Counted from the first letter of the stretch, positions 22,963 to 35,330 are shown. The stretch is 64,000 nucleotides of DNA from Erythroxylum novogranatense (GCA_029891385.1 CM057234.1:22368350-22432349); one strand, 5' to 3'. Made by a program: numbers and translations. Notes: a model not told the origin generated them from the sequence alone.

Positions 22963-24250
22963 ATGGCAGAATCACATGTATACATCATAGAAGGAGCCTC
23001 AGTCACTAGACCTCCAGCATTCAACAGAGAAGATTATCATTACTGGAAAGATAGGATGCGGCTATTCATTGAATCTACTCATGTCGACCTTTGGGACGTG
23101 ATAGAGAACGAACCCTATACACCCATAGATGATGATGGCAATTCTATTCCACGAATCAGATGGACGGCTGATCAAAAGGCAAGAATACAGCTGAACTCAA
23201 AGGCGAAGTTCTTCTTGACGTGTGCCCTAAGCAGGAGCGAGTATGACAAAGTCCATGGATGCGATACCATAAAGGAGATGTGGGACACATTGTCCATCGC
23301 TCACGAAGGCACAAGCCAAGTTAAAGAATCTAAGATAAGTATTCTTGTGCACCAGTATGAACTTTTCAGGATGAAAAATGAAGAATCTATTGATCAAATG
23401 TTTGGAAGATTTCAAACAATTGTCAATGGACTAAAAGCTCTCAGAAGAACATACAACAATCAAGACCATGTTCGAAAGATCTTGAGAAGTCTTCCGAAGA
23501 GATGGAGACCTAAAGTTACTGCGATGCAAGAAGCCAAAGACTTGCACGTGTTAAAGCTTGACGAGTTGTTTGGATCCTTAAAGATTTATGAAGTTGAACT
23601 CAATGCTGAAGACAAGCCCAAACGGGACAAGTCTATAGCGCTGAAGGCCGGACACAAAAATCACAAGACTCAAAGAAGGAGGAAGTCATCAAAAGCGTTA
23701 AAGATTGAAGAATCAAAGGATGACGACTCCAGCTAATCAGAACCAGAGTCAAGTGATGAAGACGACTAGTTATCTTTCATCTCTAGAAAGATAAGACACA
23801 TGTGGAAGAAGAAGTCCAGATCAAACCAAACTTTCAAGAAGATTGTCAAAGATGAAGCTAAGCCAGAGAAGTCATCTGTCATCTGCTACGAGTGTAATCA
23901 GCCTGGACACTACAAGTCTAAATGTTCCAATCTAAAGAAGAAACCAAAGAAGAGTAGAGAAGGCAAGAAAAGCATGATGGCAACGTGGGAGGACCTAGAT
24001 TCATCACAATCGATCTGAGTTCAATCGTCGAACATGCAAACATCTGACTGATGGCCGAGGAAGATAGTGATGAGGAGGTAAAATCTGACTGCGATAATTT
24101 GCATGATGCCTACTCAGAACTATTAGAAGATTCTCATGCTATTCTCAAACAAAGACAAACTGTTAAAGAAAAGTATGCAAAAATATTAGACGATCAAGTA
24201 ATAGAGAGAAAATATCTATCTGAAGAAGCAACTAGAAGATAAAAAGAAAG
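22963..24250 (+). pseudogene. gag (capsid-nucleocapsid) of SIRE-type copia copy 2
   Basis: Gag packages the element RNA into cytoplasmic particles. ATG 22963 follows the primer site by about 40 bp. The first block (22963-23736, 257 residues) is a UBN2-type copia Gag: PPAFNREDYHYWKDRM, EMWDTLSIAHEGTSQVKESK, and MFGRFQTIVNGLKAL. The zinc knuckle CYECNQPGHYKSKC lies at 23884-23925, with all four CCHC ligands present. MMATWEDLDSSQS follows, as in SIRE-type Gag. Stops at 23734 and 23767 and a frame change near 24020-24051 break the frame. The last block (24051-24242) is acidic and probably helical. Confidence 0.88.
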
Positions 24251-24342
24251 TTGTAAACAGATCAGAAGAGATTAATTAGCTTAAACTTAGAATTAAGAAT
24301 CTGTCAGCTGATTTAGCTTCCTTCACAGAGAGTACTAAGAAA

Positions 24343-24681
24343 ATGAATGAGATGCTTGGAAAATGTAGACATCCGAGTGATAAAACCGGAGTAGGGTTTA
24401 CTGGAAACAAGATTCAGTCTCATAATAAACCTTTCTTTCAAAAGAGAAACTCTAAAAGATCTCGTTTTAATCAACGTTCTAGTTACATGCATCAAAGAAA
24501 TCATCATATGCATACTACTAACCATAAAGGACCCAAGAAAATTTGGGTACCAAAGAATAAAATAGTTTCTCCTGCAGATATCCTTCCTTGGAAGATACGG
24601 CAAGCACCATTGGTATTTAGACAGTGGATGCTCGTGACATATGACGGGAAGAAGGTCTATATTCCTAGATCTTCAGTATAA
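24343..24681 (+). pseudogene. Gag-protease linker of SIRE-type copia copy 2
   Basis: A basic block (KKIWVPKNK, repeated His-Arg and Asn-Gln stretches) links Gag to protease. At its end a different frame carries WYLDSGCS. This is the usual gag-pol junction of SIRE-type elements; frame shifts on both sides isolate it. Confidence 0.7.
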
Positions 24682-26657
24682 GAAGGGAGGATCAGTAACT
24701 TTCGGAGACAACCATCAGGGCAAGATCATTGGAATCGGTAAAATTGGTAAAGATTCCTTTGCATGTATAAATAATGTACTGCTTGTTGATGGTCTGAAGC
24801 ATAACTTGATTAGTGTTAGTCAATTGTGTGATTCTGGTTTCATTGTAACATTCAACCAAAATCTTTATGAAGCCAGAAACAAAGATGGGTCTATACTTTT
24901 CTCTGCTAAGAGAAGAAACAATCTTTACAAAATTGATTTAGAAGATTTTCAAAGCCAAAATGTTTCATGTTTTCTATCTTCCCAAGAAGAAAGACTAATC
25001 TGGCATAAAAAGCTAGGTCATGTCTCTTTTAAACATATTTCAAAATTGGCAAAACATGATTTGGTAAGAGATTTGCCAAAAATAAGTTTTGACAAAGAGT
25101 TTTTCTGTGAAAACTATTTGAAAGGAAAACAAATTAAAACTTCTTTTCCTTCTAAAAATTTTGTAACATCATATAGACCTTTAGAGTTCTTACATATGGA
25201 TTTATTTGGTCCAACAAGGACAATAAGTCTTGGCGGAAAGAAATATGGACTTGTTATTGTTGATGACTTTACTCGATTTTGTTGGATATTGTTTTTATCA
25301 CACAAAGATGAATCTTTTAAGAGCTTTAGGACCTTATCCAGAAAGTTACAGAATGAAAAATGAATGTCTATAGCCAGTATTAGGAGTGACCATGGTGAAG
25401 AGTTTGAGAATGAGAAGTTTAGGTTATTCTGTGAGGAGAATGGAATTTTCCACAATTTCTCGGCACCCAGGACTCCACAACAGAATGGAGTTGTTGAAAG
25501 GAAGAACAGGACGATTCAAGAGATGGCAAGGACCATGTTGTGTGAGATGAATCTTCCTAAGTACTTCTGGGCAGAAGCTGTGAATACAACATGCTATATT
25601 CAGAATAGAATTCTGTTGCGACCCATGTTGAAGAAGACTCCTTACGAGTTATGGAATGGAAGAAGACCAAACATATCTTACTTTCATCCATTTGGGTGCA
25701 AATGCTCTATTCTGAATACAAAGGAGTTGTTGGATAAATTCGATTCAAAGACCTATCCAGGAATCTTTCTAGGCTACTCATTATCATCTAAGGCATTTCG
25801 AGTGTACAATCTTTCTTCAAAGACAGTTGAGGAGACCATCCATGTCAAATTTGATGATAGTTCCCAACCTCATTAGGAAGATGACATGGAGAGTGAAGGT
25901 CCTTCAAAAAGCTTAGATGATAGTACAGAAACTCCATCATCAGGAACTTGTGTAGAAAAAGTTGAAGATATTCTAGAAACTATCAGACTAAAAAGAGACT
26001 GGAGATATAAAAGTTCTCATCCAGAAGAGTTGATTATCGGAGAGACCTCAGAAGGAGTTAGAACAAGGTCCAGATTCAGAAGAGAAGCTAATGTAGCTTT
26101 CATTTCTGAAATAGAACTGAAGAAGGTTGAGGAAGCTCTTCAAGACGAAGCTTGGGTGTTAGCCATGCAAGAGGAGCTGAATCAATTCACTAGGAATAAT
26201 GTCTGGTCCTTAGTTCCGAAACCCCCTAAGAAATCCATCATAGGAACCAGATGAGTCTTTAAGTATAAGTTAGACAGATTAGGTAGAGTGAGTCGAAATA
26301 AGGCTAGATTAGTAGCACAAGGCTATAATCAGCAAGAAGGAATAGACTATAATGAGACGTATGCTCCAATAGCAAGACTTGAAGCCATCAGGATATTGCT
26401 AGCATATGCAGTTTGTCATTATATAAAGTTATTTCAGATGGATGTAAAGAGTGCATTTCTGAATGGCTTTATAGACGAAGAGGTGTATATTAAGCAACCA
26501 CCTAGTTTCGAGGATGTTAAGAATCCAGACTATGTCTATAGACTTCATAAAGCCTTATACGGCCTGAAGCAAGCTCTTAGAGCTTGGTATGATCGTCTGA
26601 GTACTTTTCTTATAGAAAATAGTTTCAGTAGAGGTCAAGTTGATAAGACGCTCTTTA
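24611..26657 (+). pseudogene. pol part 1: protease, integrase and RT N-terminal half (SIRE-type)
   Basis: Protease: WYLDSGCS with the catalytic Asp at 24620, then a TGA at 24635 and FGDNHQGKIIGIGKI. Integrase: the zinc region IWHKKLGHVSF...FFCENYLKGKQ has Tyr where the second Cys is expected. The catalytic residues are present: Asp in HMDLFGP (about 25199), Asp in IRSDHGEEFE (25388) and Glu in NGVVERKNRTIQEMAR (25496). RT: VRTRSRFRREA, EALQDEAWVLAMQEELNQF, KARLVAQGYNQQEGIDY, QMDVKSAFLNGFIDEEVY, and ALYGLKQALRAWYDRL. The frame is broken by TGA at 25361, TAG at 25874 and TGA at 26252. The gypsy insertion at 26658 cuts RT just upstream of its YVDD box. Confidence 0.92.
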
Positions 26658-28199
26658 TGTTAGACCCCGATTTTTTTTAATGATGTCATTAAGCATAAAT
26701 TTTGATAATTGAGTGATTATGCCTTAGTTTGAGTTAATTGGGAGTATTATGGATAATTACGGTTTAATTGCGGTTTTAAGAGGTTTAAAAAGTGTAAAAG
26801 CTTATGAGGGCATTTTGGGAAGTTTATTTAAGTTGAAATGGGTTTAGGGCTTAATTAGGAGGGCATTGTAGTCTTTGTGCTTTCCCTTAGGTTTAAAACA
26901 AGAAATTAGAAATAGAATAGGAAATAGAAAGGAAAGAAGAGGGAGAAGCCGTCGTAGGGAGAAAAGGAAGAAGAGTGGAGATTTTGATTTCTCGGATCTT
27001 TCGACAGTTTGGAGTGTTACCCAGTAAGTTTAGCTTCGTTTCTTCTTATTTATGTTTGGATTAAACATTAAGATAGCTCGATGATTTAGGGTTTTTGTCT
27101 GAAAAAGTTGGGTAAATCGTTGGGTTGATGATTTTAGGAGGGATTGGAAGCTTAGAATGGGTTAGAATTGTAGTAGAAGAGTTGATCTATGCCTTAGATG
27201 TGTTGCATTTGAGTTTGGAACGGATTGGAGTTGGAAAATCTAGGATTTTTCAGGTTCGGGAACATTTCCCCGATCCGCACGTCGTGACGTGCTCAAGAGC
27301 ACGCCGCGGCGTGCGAATTTGTGCACGCCGCGTGCACGTATGGTGCACTTCGCGACGTGCCAAGGAGGCGTGCATCGCGGAGCACGCATGCGTGCGCGGG
27401 CTACTCGCCGCTAAGGCTTGGCCTTCGTCGCGGCGAAGCATGATTATATGCTTTTGTTTGGGCGAGAGTGGAACCATTTCGTTCGTCACGTGCACGTAGA
27501 CAAGAGCCTTCTCCCGGCTGCCCGCTTGTGGCATATGAGATCCGATTGGACTCATTTCGTTCAGGATGTAAACTTTGGTTTCTTTCTTTTGTTTCCATGG
27601 AACCCTTGAGCCATTGTGATGTGCATTGCATATGTGGATTGTTCATTGTGAATGCTTTGTGATTGAATTAATTATATTGAATGCGTGAATTGTTTGATTA
27701 GCATGTGAGTGCTTGAATTGATGTCTATATAGATATATATATATATACATACATTCATATGCTGGGATTTGTGCTAGTTGCTGATGGCTATAATTATATT
27801 AGCCACTGAGCTGTGTAGCTCAACCCATTACTTTCCCTCCTCAGGTGCAGAGCAGGACGATCTTTGAACTTGCGAGGCATCGGAAACTTCGAGTTAATTA
27901 GGAGTCTTGTATTAAGTTTGTATTTTGGTTGGCCCTCCAACTACATTATCATGGAGCACATTTGCATGTATTTTTGGATTGCAATATATGTTGTATTTTG
28001 GAATGATTTCAAATACTTGTTAAATTTCTTCCGGTTGTAATGGTATGAGTTTAATTCATGATTTAAATGCATGTGTAGGTGATCGAACTATGTATATGTT
28101 TAAATGTTGGGATCGGGTCCGACGTTGTGGGGCGCCCGTCGCCGGCGCGACCCGAGGGGCCACCTCGAGAATCGGAGCTTCCGGGGCCCGGGCCCAACA
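26658..28199 (+). repeat. 5' LTR of the gypsy element (1542 bp)
   Basis: TGTTAGACCCC...GGGCCCAACA. In order: leader, splice donor CAGTAAGT (GT at 27024), GC palindrome array 27277-27440, shared module 27448-27650, hairpin GAGCT-GTGT-AGCTC (27808-27821), CCTCCTCAG acceptor (CAG 27842-27844), and a GC-rich end. Confidence 0.95.
27277..27440 (+). repeat. CpG-dense palindrome array in the gypsy 5' LTR
   Basis: It contains GCACGTC-GT-GACGTGC (27277-27292), the perfect 16-bp palindrome GCACGCCGCGGCGTGC (27299-27314), then related GTGCACGCCGCG, ACTTCGCGACGTG and TTCGTCGCGGCGAAG. The 3' LTR has the same array at 35968-36170, with the 16-bp palindrome at 35988-36003. Confidence 0.9.
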
Positions 28200-28202
28200 T
28201 GT

Positions 28203-28216
28203 TTGGTATCAGAGCA
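28203..28216 (+). other. Primer binding site, tRNA-Met type
   Basis: TTGGTATCAGAGCA four bases after the LTR end. Confidence 0.9.
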
Positions 28217-28372
28217 CCTAGGTTTAGGTGTCCTCGGCTTAGAATGCATATAGGATTGTGTGATATATGATTATTTGTTGCATTACTTGATTGTATTGAG
28301 TGGCATGCATATCATGCATACATGTAGATTGACCTATAGCTAATCCTTAGTGTTTCCATTTGAAGGAGTACG

Positions 28373-29560
28373 ATGCCACCTCGTAGAAGGACACGAGGAG
28401 TTGTGCAAGGGTCAGCTGCACCTGACTCTCCGATGAGAGAGGAGAGGACTGATGAGTCAGTAGCCCCAGGGAATGCTAAGGCTTCCGTAGGGCTAGGTAG
28501 TGAGCCCATTCCTTCGCAGACGCAGGAGTCTCCGATTCCGCAAGAGCCAGTGCCTCCTTTGGATCCGAGGCTATTTCAGGCCTTTACCTAGGCGTTTGTT
28601 CAGGCTATGGGTCAGATGCCACAGCCTTCTTCTCTCGCCCCAGTTAAGAGGGGAAAACAAACACAACCGAGGAAGTATGGGCGATTGACTTCTTTGGGAC
28701 AGCAGATCCTGAGGAAGATGAGACATGGTTGCGAAAGACAGAGATGGTGGTAGATCAGATGGACTGTGAGGATGACGAGCGAGTGGTGTATGCTGCCAGC
28801 TTGCTTTAGGATGATGCTCTGCATTGGTGGGAGACCGTGCCGGGCAGTCAGAGGAGACCGGTAGGGTTGGCATGGCAAGACTTCTTAGCTTCTTTTAGGA
28901 AGAAGTATTTGTCAGAGGTATATGTTCAACAGAAGCAGAGGGAGTTTCTGAGTCTCACCCAGAGGGAGATGACAGTGAGCTAGTATGAGCGTCGGTTTAC
29001 ACAGTTATCCCGGTATGCTTCAGACTTGATGCTGAGTGAGGCTGCCAGATGTCGTCGGTTTGAGTCGGGACTACATTTGGCTATCCGGGAGAAGGTGATT
29101 GTACAGAATTTCGGTGACTTTCAGCAGCTGGTTGAAGCAGCTTTGAGAGTGGAGAACATAGAAAATATCAAGAGTGCAGTCAACAAGAAGAGAAAGGGCA
29201 GAGAGCAGTTTAGGAGGGGAGGTAGCACTAGTACTGCTATGCCTGAGCGGAGTGCTAGGAGCTTCCCTACTCAGTCAGAGGAGAAGAGCAGCGGTGCGAG
29301 CAGGTCTCGACAGATGAGGACGCCTACTTTTTCTCATCAGGCTTCTACGACAGGAGGCAACAGGAGGGGAGATGGGGACAAGTCATCTGTCCCTAAATGT
29401 GAGCAATGTGGCAATTTCCATGGCGGAGAGTGTTACCGATTGACGGGTGCATGCTTCAACCGTGGACAGAAGGGACACTGGGCTAGAGAGTGTCCTCAGC
29501 CACCCAGGAGAGAGGGATCTCAGATGCAGGCTCCTAGGAGGACAGAGGCGTGGGTCGAGG
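28373..29560 (+). pseudogene. gag of the gypsy element
   Basis: ATG 28373 (MPPRRRTRGV) is preceded by a long leader from the primer site. Domain order: a disordered Pro/Ser-rich N-terminus; a retrotransposon Gag core (TWLRKTEMVVDQM, DDALHWWETV, WQDFLASFRKKYL, YERRFTQLSRYA); a basic linker (about 29180-29350); and one zinc knuckle CFNRGQKGHWAREC (about 29452), in which the second Cys is replaced by Arg. In-frame stops are TAG at 28589, 28807 and 28981. A one-base frameshift lies between 28591 and 28681, so the readable part starting at 29026 is in another frame. The element's gag and pol appear to have been one continuous frame. Confidence 0.9.
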
Positions 29561-31099
29561 ACTTGACAGAGGTAGGCGATTACGATCTCGCCAAGAGGGC
29601 AAGTCTTCCAGGAAGACCGAGAGGGCAGGCACCAGCCAGGGTATTTGCTATGACTCGGGAGGATGCAGAGGCCGCTCCAGATGTTGTTACTGGTATGGCT
29701 CGATTATTTGATGATGATGTGCTTGTGTTGATTGATCCAGGTTCTACTCACTCGTTTGTGTCGTCGAGTAGACCTATATGTGATAGGATTGTGAGCCCTT
29801 TGGATACTCCGCTAATGGTGAGTACTCCAATCGGCCAGTACCTTGTGATTAGTCAAGTGTTTAGAGGATGTGAGCTTCGTATTGATGGAGGATTTCTAGT
29901 GGTAGATCTGATGCCACTGAAGATGCGAGGATTAGATGTGATATTGGGTATGGATACGTTGGAGAGGTACAATGCTCGACTGGATTGTAAGCAGAAGACA
30001 GTAGAGTTTGATTTAGATGGCAGAAGAGTGGTGTTTGCTGGGGATAGAAGGGTAGGTCCGCTCAGATTTGTTTCGGCTTTGGCAACAAAGAAGCTGATAA
30101 GGAATGGATGTGAGGCATTTTGGCCTATGTGGTGGATTCCATAGCAGATAGTGGGAAGCTGGAGGATATTCCAGTAGTTAGGGATTTCTCGGATGTCTTT
30201 CCCAAGGAATTGCCAAGACTACCGCCAACTCGGGAGATTGAGTTTCCGACCGAGCTTTTGTTAGGTACGGCACCAATTTTGATTCTGCCTTACCGGATGA
30301 CTCCGGCGGAATTGAAAGAACTTAAGGAGGAATTGGAGGAGATGTTGGAGAAAGGGTATATCAGGCCGAGTTCTTCACCTTGGGGAGCTCCGGTTCTGTT
30401 TGTAAAGAAGAAAGATGGATCCTTGAGGATGTGTGTGGACTACCGGAAGCTGAATCAGGTCATGGTGAAGAACAGGTATCCGCTTCCTCGCATTGATGAT
30501 CTGTTTGATCAATTGCAAGGAGCAAAAGTTTTCTCTAAGATTGACTTGAGATCGGGATACCATCAGTTGAGGATTAAGGAGTCGGATGTGCCGAAGACTA
30601 CTTTCATGAATCGGTATGGACATTTTGAGTTTTTGGTGACGCCTTTCGGATTGACGAATGCTCCGGCAGCTTTTATGGATTTGATGAATCGGGTTTTCAA
30701 GCCATTCTTGGACCAATTTATCATTGTCTTCATCGATGATATATTGGTGTATTCCAAGAGTGATCGGGAGCATGAGGAACATTTGAGGATTTCTTTGGAG
30801 ACTTTGAGGAGCAATGAGTTGTATGCCAAATTCGAGAAATGCAAATTTTGGCTGAGAGAAGTTTCATTCCTTGGGCATGTGATTTCAGATCAGGGGGTGC
30901 ATGTGGATCCAAAGAAGATAGAAGCGGTAGTAAATTGGGAAGCCCCGAAGAATGTAGCAGAGGTGAGGAGTTTTCTGGATTTGGCAGGTTACTACAGGAG
31001 GTTTGTGGAGGGATTCTCAATGATATCCGCTCCAATGACTAAGCTATTAAGGAAAAATCAGAAGTTTGTTTGGAGTGATGAGTGTCAGAGGAGCTTCGA
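29560..31099 (+). pseudogene. pol part 1: protease and reverse transcriptase (gypsy)
   Basis: Protease: VLVLIDPGSTHSFVSS, with Asp at 29734 and the DPGS form usual in Tekay/Del elements, then LDVILGMDTLERYNA. One base is missing in a T-run near 30112, which shifts the frame (the upstream frame ends at 30144, the downstream one opens at 30120). [63 protein letters not shown], and the catalytic FIDDILVYS with the Asp pair at 30735-30740. RNase H starts after [12 protein letters not shown]. The solo LTR interrupts at 31100, inside SFEEL. Confidence 0.95.
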
Positions 31100-33335
31100 T
31101 GTAACACCCCACTCCCGAGTGACCCGAACCCGATATCGTTGGTGATATCCGAGTCCGTGCCCCGCGAGGGTGGCGTACTACATCAGTCGATTAAAACTCA
31201 GTATACTTTTTTTTTTGAAGCCATTGATTCCACGTTAGCGCAAAAAAAATAAGTAACTAACACCCATGTTCATAATAAACCGGTTCAGTTATTACGGTCA
31301 TCCGAGAATAATTTACAATCACTCAATGAGTAAAACATTAAAACCAATATGGGCTCAAGAGAAATATAAAGCATTGTTATACAAAGTGATTGCGGAACAC
31401 AATTTGATAAGACACTAATGCGCATAACGGACTGATCCGACCTCTATCCTTTATCGCTTACGAGAGACATACTCCGTGTCAAACGGGTATTCTTCAAGAC
31501 CTGAAAAATAGATGCAAATTTTGGGTGAGTTTTGCGAACTCGGTGAGTGACCATCATCGATGGTCCATCCAATCACATAACATATAACACATACTTTCAT
31601 TTTCCATTAAGTCACATGTCATATTCCCTATCATACCTCACATTCACATACGGTTTCATATTTTCATTATGTCGATACAATGTCATCTTCAATATAATCA
31701 AATTGATCATTCAATCAAGTTTATCATTCCCATTCAACACACAATGTCACATTCCCATTCAATACAATGTTGCGGTCCCATTCAATACAAGTAATTCAAC
31801 CAATCACATTCCGCATAATCAAATCAATCATGTTATGCATATGTGAATGAAACCCACTTTCCATTTAATTACTTTGTTGTGACCGAGTGTCTAAACCGTC
31901 CGCACTCCAATAGATATCGGGCTCATTGAAACCATCCCATATAGGGCTCATTGTGAACTCGTCCCATAAAGGGCTCATTGTAAATCGTCCCATAAAGGGC
32001 TCATTGTAAATCGTCCCATAAAGGGCTCATTGTCGTTGAGCCCGAGGCTCAATCAAGATGTCGAGCATGAAGCTCTTTACTCATTGTTGACTACTCTGGT
32101 CACAACTCTCATTATCTTTCATAAATTCATGCAATGGAATGTCTTATGCATATTTGCATGCACTCGATCAATCATAGTTACTATCATCGGACCGTAGTCC
32201 GGCATTCGACATCAATTAAGAAGTCACATTTCATTTATGTGCAATTATGCATGCAAGACATTTTAACAATCTCAATATATACACTTAGGTCATCCCATTC
32301 ACATTCAAGGAGCACTTCAAAATGCAATTCCAAATACTTAATTACTCATGGGACCTCCCATGCGGAACCCATATTTAATCACAATTAATAAAATAAATCA
32401 ATACTCATTCAACATATAACAAAAGCAAATAACCAATAAATAAGACCATCTAGGTCTACTCACAGTACTCTCCAGATTTGCATTGGTTTCCAATTTCTGA
32501 CAATGCCTGAGTGCGGACATTTATCCTGCACTAATCAAAGCTTTCAACTTTTCAATTCTCCAACTATTTTACTTCTTCTCCATCCCATGCAAGGTTATCA
32601 TCAAGGTAAGAAGGTAGAAGCTTTAAGTTTGCAAGCATCCATGAAAATCACTCAAGGTTGGAGGAAAACAACAATGAAATCAAGGAAAATTTGAGAGAAA
32701 TCCAATGAGAGGCTAAGGAGGAGGGTTTTCGGATGGTTGAATAAATAAAAACAAGGAAGCTTGATTTTTCATGCTTTAATTAAGACAACAACGAGAGAGG
32801 AAGCAAGTAGCATAAGACAAAAGCATTTATTCATGGGGACAAGTGGCAAGTCTAAGGAAAAAGACAAAATAGATATAAAACAAAACTCTTGTATAGGATT
32901 TAGAAACCCTACTACAATTTGACCCATTCCAGTTCAATGGCCCTAATTTAAATTCCAAAATAAAATACCCAATATGACAGTGCCATTGAATAGAAATCTT
33001 CGCTACCGAAAATCAATCTGTTCGTAAAGCGATTTTTTTCGTCCGAAATTTTCTCCGAAAAATTCCAGAAAAATTCCTAAAAACCCCTTAAAATAGAAAA
33101 CAATTTATGGAGCACTCAGAATAATTTTGCAAACCCATAAACCACGTTAATCCCAATAAAATTGTCTGAGGCACGCAAACCGGGAATATCATGTATGCAT
33201 GCACAGTAAGTTCATGTGCACAATTGTGACTATGTAGCAATCCTATTATGCATGAGCAGTCCCATGAAATCCCAATCTAGCACATCCTATACCAATTTAC
33301 TATTCTACCCTTCCAGTAGGGGGTGGGATGTTACA
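31100..33335 (-). mobile_element. Solo giant LTR B (2.24 kb), TSD TTCGA
   Basis: TGTAACACCCC...GGGATGTTACA, with TTCGA at 31095-31099 and 33336-33340. Homologous to the LTRs at 37185, 47979 and 55728: it shares the opening text (ACCCGAACCC...GATATCCGAG), the three-way-junction element (31522-31571) and the terminal AACCC..GGGATGTTACA. It has no CpG palindrome array and is about half their length. About 26-bp tandem repeats of GGGCTCATTG / CGTCCCATAAA lie at 31918-32040. No coding signal. Confidence 0.92.
31918..32040 (-). repeat. 26-bp tandem repeat in solo LTR B
   Basis: GGGCTCATTG occurs five times with CGTCCCATAAA spacers, three of them near identical. It lies at the place where the other copies carry the mini-hairpin cluster. 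Confidence 0.85.
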
Positions 33336-33336
33336 T

Positions 33337-35321
33337 TCGAGGAGCTCAAGCGCAGATTGACGAGTGCTCCGATTCTGGTATTGCCTTTTGGAGATGAGTG
33401 CTATACTGTGTATAGTGATGCTTTGAGGAAGGGACTTGGAGGTGTTTTGATGCAAGGAGATCGGGTGATAGCTTATGCTTCTAGGCAGTTGAAGCCGTAT
33501 GAGTTGAACTATCCGATGCACGATTTGGAGTTAGCAGCTGTGATCTTTGCCCTGAAGATTTGGAGGAATTATCTGTATGGAGTTCAGACTCGGATCTTCA
33601 CTGATCATAAGAGTCTCAAGTATTTGCTGAGTCAGAAGGAATTGAATTTGAGGCAGAGAAGGTGGCTCGAGTTACTCAAGGACTATGATTTACTGATTGA
33701 GTATTATCCGAGCAAGGCCAATGTAGTGGCGGATGTTTTGAGCAGAAAGTCTTCGATTGCTCATGTTCGGACAGTTTATCTTCCTTTATTGGAAGAAATG
33801 GCTAAGCTTAAGATAAGCTTGAGGCAGGAAGACCCGGATTGTCTTTTGGCTAATTTTCGAGTGAGGCCGATGCTTAGGGAAAGAGTTAAGGAATTGCAGG
33901 CTCAGGATACGGATTTGAGCAGGCTCAGAGATGGGATTAGGAATGGCAAGACTTCGGAGATAGAGGTGATCGATGATGGATTGATGACAGTGGGCAACAG
34001 GCTGTGTATTCTGGATGTGCGGGAGATCAAGGATGAGATATTGGATGAGGCACACAATGCGCCTTATACCATGCATCCAGGTAGCACCAGGATGTACAGG
34101 GATTTGAGAGAGCACTTTTGGTGGAAAGGCATAAAGAGGGATGTGGCAGACTTTGTGAGTAAGTGTCTTGTGTGTCAGCAAGTCAAAGCTGAACACCAGG
34201 CACCTTCAGGCATGTTGAGGCCATTGTCCATCCAGGAATGGAAGTGGCAAAGGGTGACCATGGATTTTCTGATGGGTTTGCCTAAGACCAGTAGGAGGCA
34301 TGATGCCATTTGGGTCATTGTGGATCGATTGACAAAGTCAGCTCACTTTTTGGCGATTAAGCAGACTGATTCTTTGCATGTGTTGGTAAAGAAGTATATC
34401 GTTGAGATAGTGAGATTGCATGGGATTCCGGATTCGATTGTGTTGGATAGAGATCCTTAGTTCACTTCGAGGTTTTGGGGCAGTTTGTAGGATGCTTTAG
34501 GCACCAAGTTACATTTTAGTACGGCCTTTCACCCTCAAACGGATGGTCAATCGGAGAGGACCATTCGGACTCTAGAGGGGATGCTTAGAGCATGTGTGAT
34601 GGATTTTCAAGGGGCTTGGGATGAGCATTTGCCGTTGGTCAAATTTGTTTACAATAATTCGTACCATTCGAGCATTCAGATGGCTCCGTATGAGGCATTG
34701 TATGGGCGGAGATGTAGGACTCTGATCTGTTGGGATGAAGAAGGAGATAGGCAATTGGTGGGACCAGAATTGATTCAGATGACAGTTGGGAAAGTCAATG
34801 TGGTTAAGCAGCGGCTTAAGGCAGCACAGGATAGGATGAAGAGTTATGTTGATGCTCACCAAAAGGAGATGGAGTATGAGGTCTGTGAAAAGGTGTTCCT
34901 TAAGACGTCTCCATGGAAAGGAGTATTGAGATTCGGCAAGAAGGGTAAGTTGAGTTCGAGGTATGTGGGTCCGTATAAAATCCTTGAGAGGATTGGACCA
35001 CGCGCCTACAGGTTGGCGTTACCTCCGGAGTTGTCACAGATCCACAATGTTTTTCATGTTTCTATCTTGAGGAGATATAGATCGGATCCTTCTCATATCG
35101 TTCAGGCTAGTGAGGTTCGGCTGCGGGATGATTTGACTTATGAGGAGTTACCAGTGGAGATCTTGGATACTAAGGAAAAAGTCCTCAGGAACAAGACGGT
35201 TCAGCTAGTCAAAGTCCTGTGGAGATATCATTCAGTAGAGGAGGCTACTTGGGAGCCACTGGAAGCTATGAACGAGAAGTATCCGTATCTTTTCGATGGT
35301 TCAGGTAAATTTCGAGGATGA
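33337..35321 (+). pseudogene. pol part 2: RNase H, integrase and chromodomain (gypsy)
   Basis: RNase H resumes in frame after the [34 protein letters not shown], and [20 protein letters not shown], ending [14 protein letters not shown]. Integrase: zinc-binding [17 protein letters not shown] with CLVC (about 34165); catalytic Asp in [10 protein letters not shown] (34263), Asp in LDRDP (34446) and Glu in DGQSERTIRTLEGML (34554). TAG stops at 34458 and 34488 fall between the second Asp and the Glu. The C-terminus (VEILDTKEKVLRNKTVQLVK, VLWRYHSVEEATWEP) has the chromodomain pattern of Tekay/Del chromoviruses, thought to steer integration to heterochromatin. Stop at 35319. Confidence 0.94.
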
Positions 35322-35330
35322 AATTTCTTT

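Noticed and set aside
27125..27499. 124-residue ORF repeated at 35814-36176
   Set aside because: Both copies lie in the two LTRs of one gypsy element across the palindrome array, and the reading ends differently in each.
28204..28216. TGGTATCAGAGC-type sites as tRNA gene pieces (also 22908, 12167, 55709)
   Set aside because: They sit directly inside LTR ends and are primer binding sites; no tRNA fold around them.
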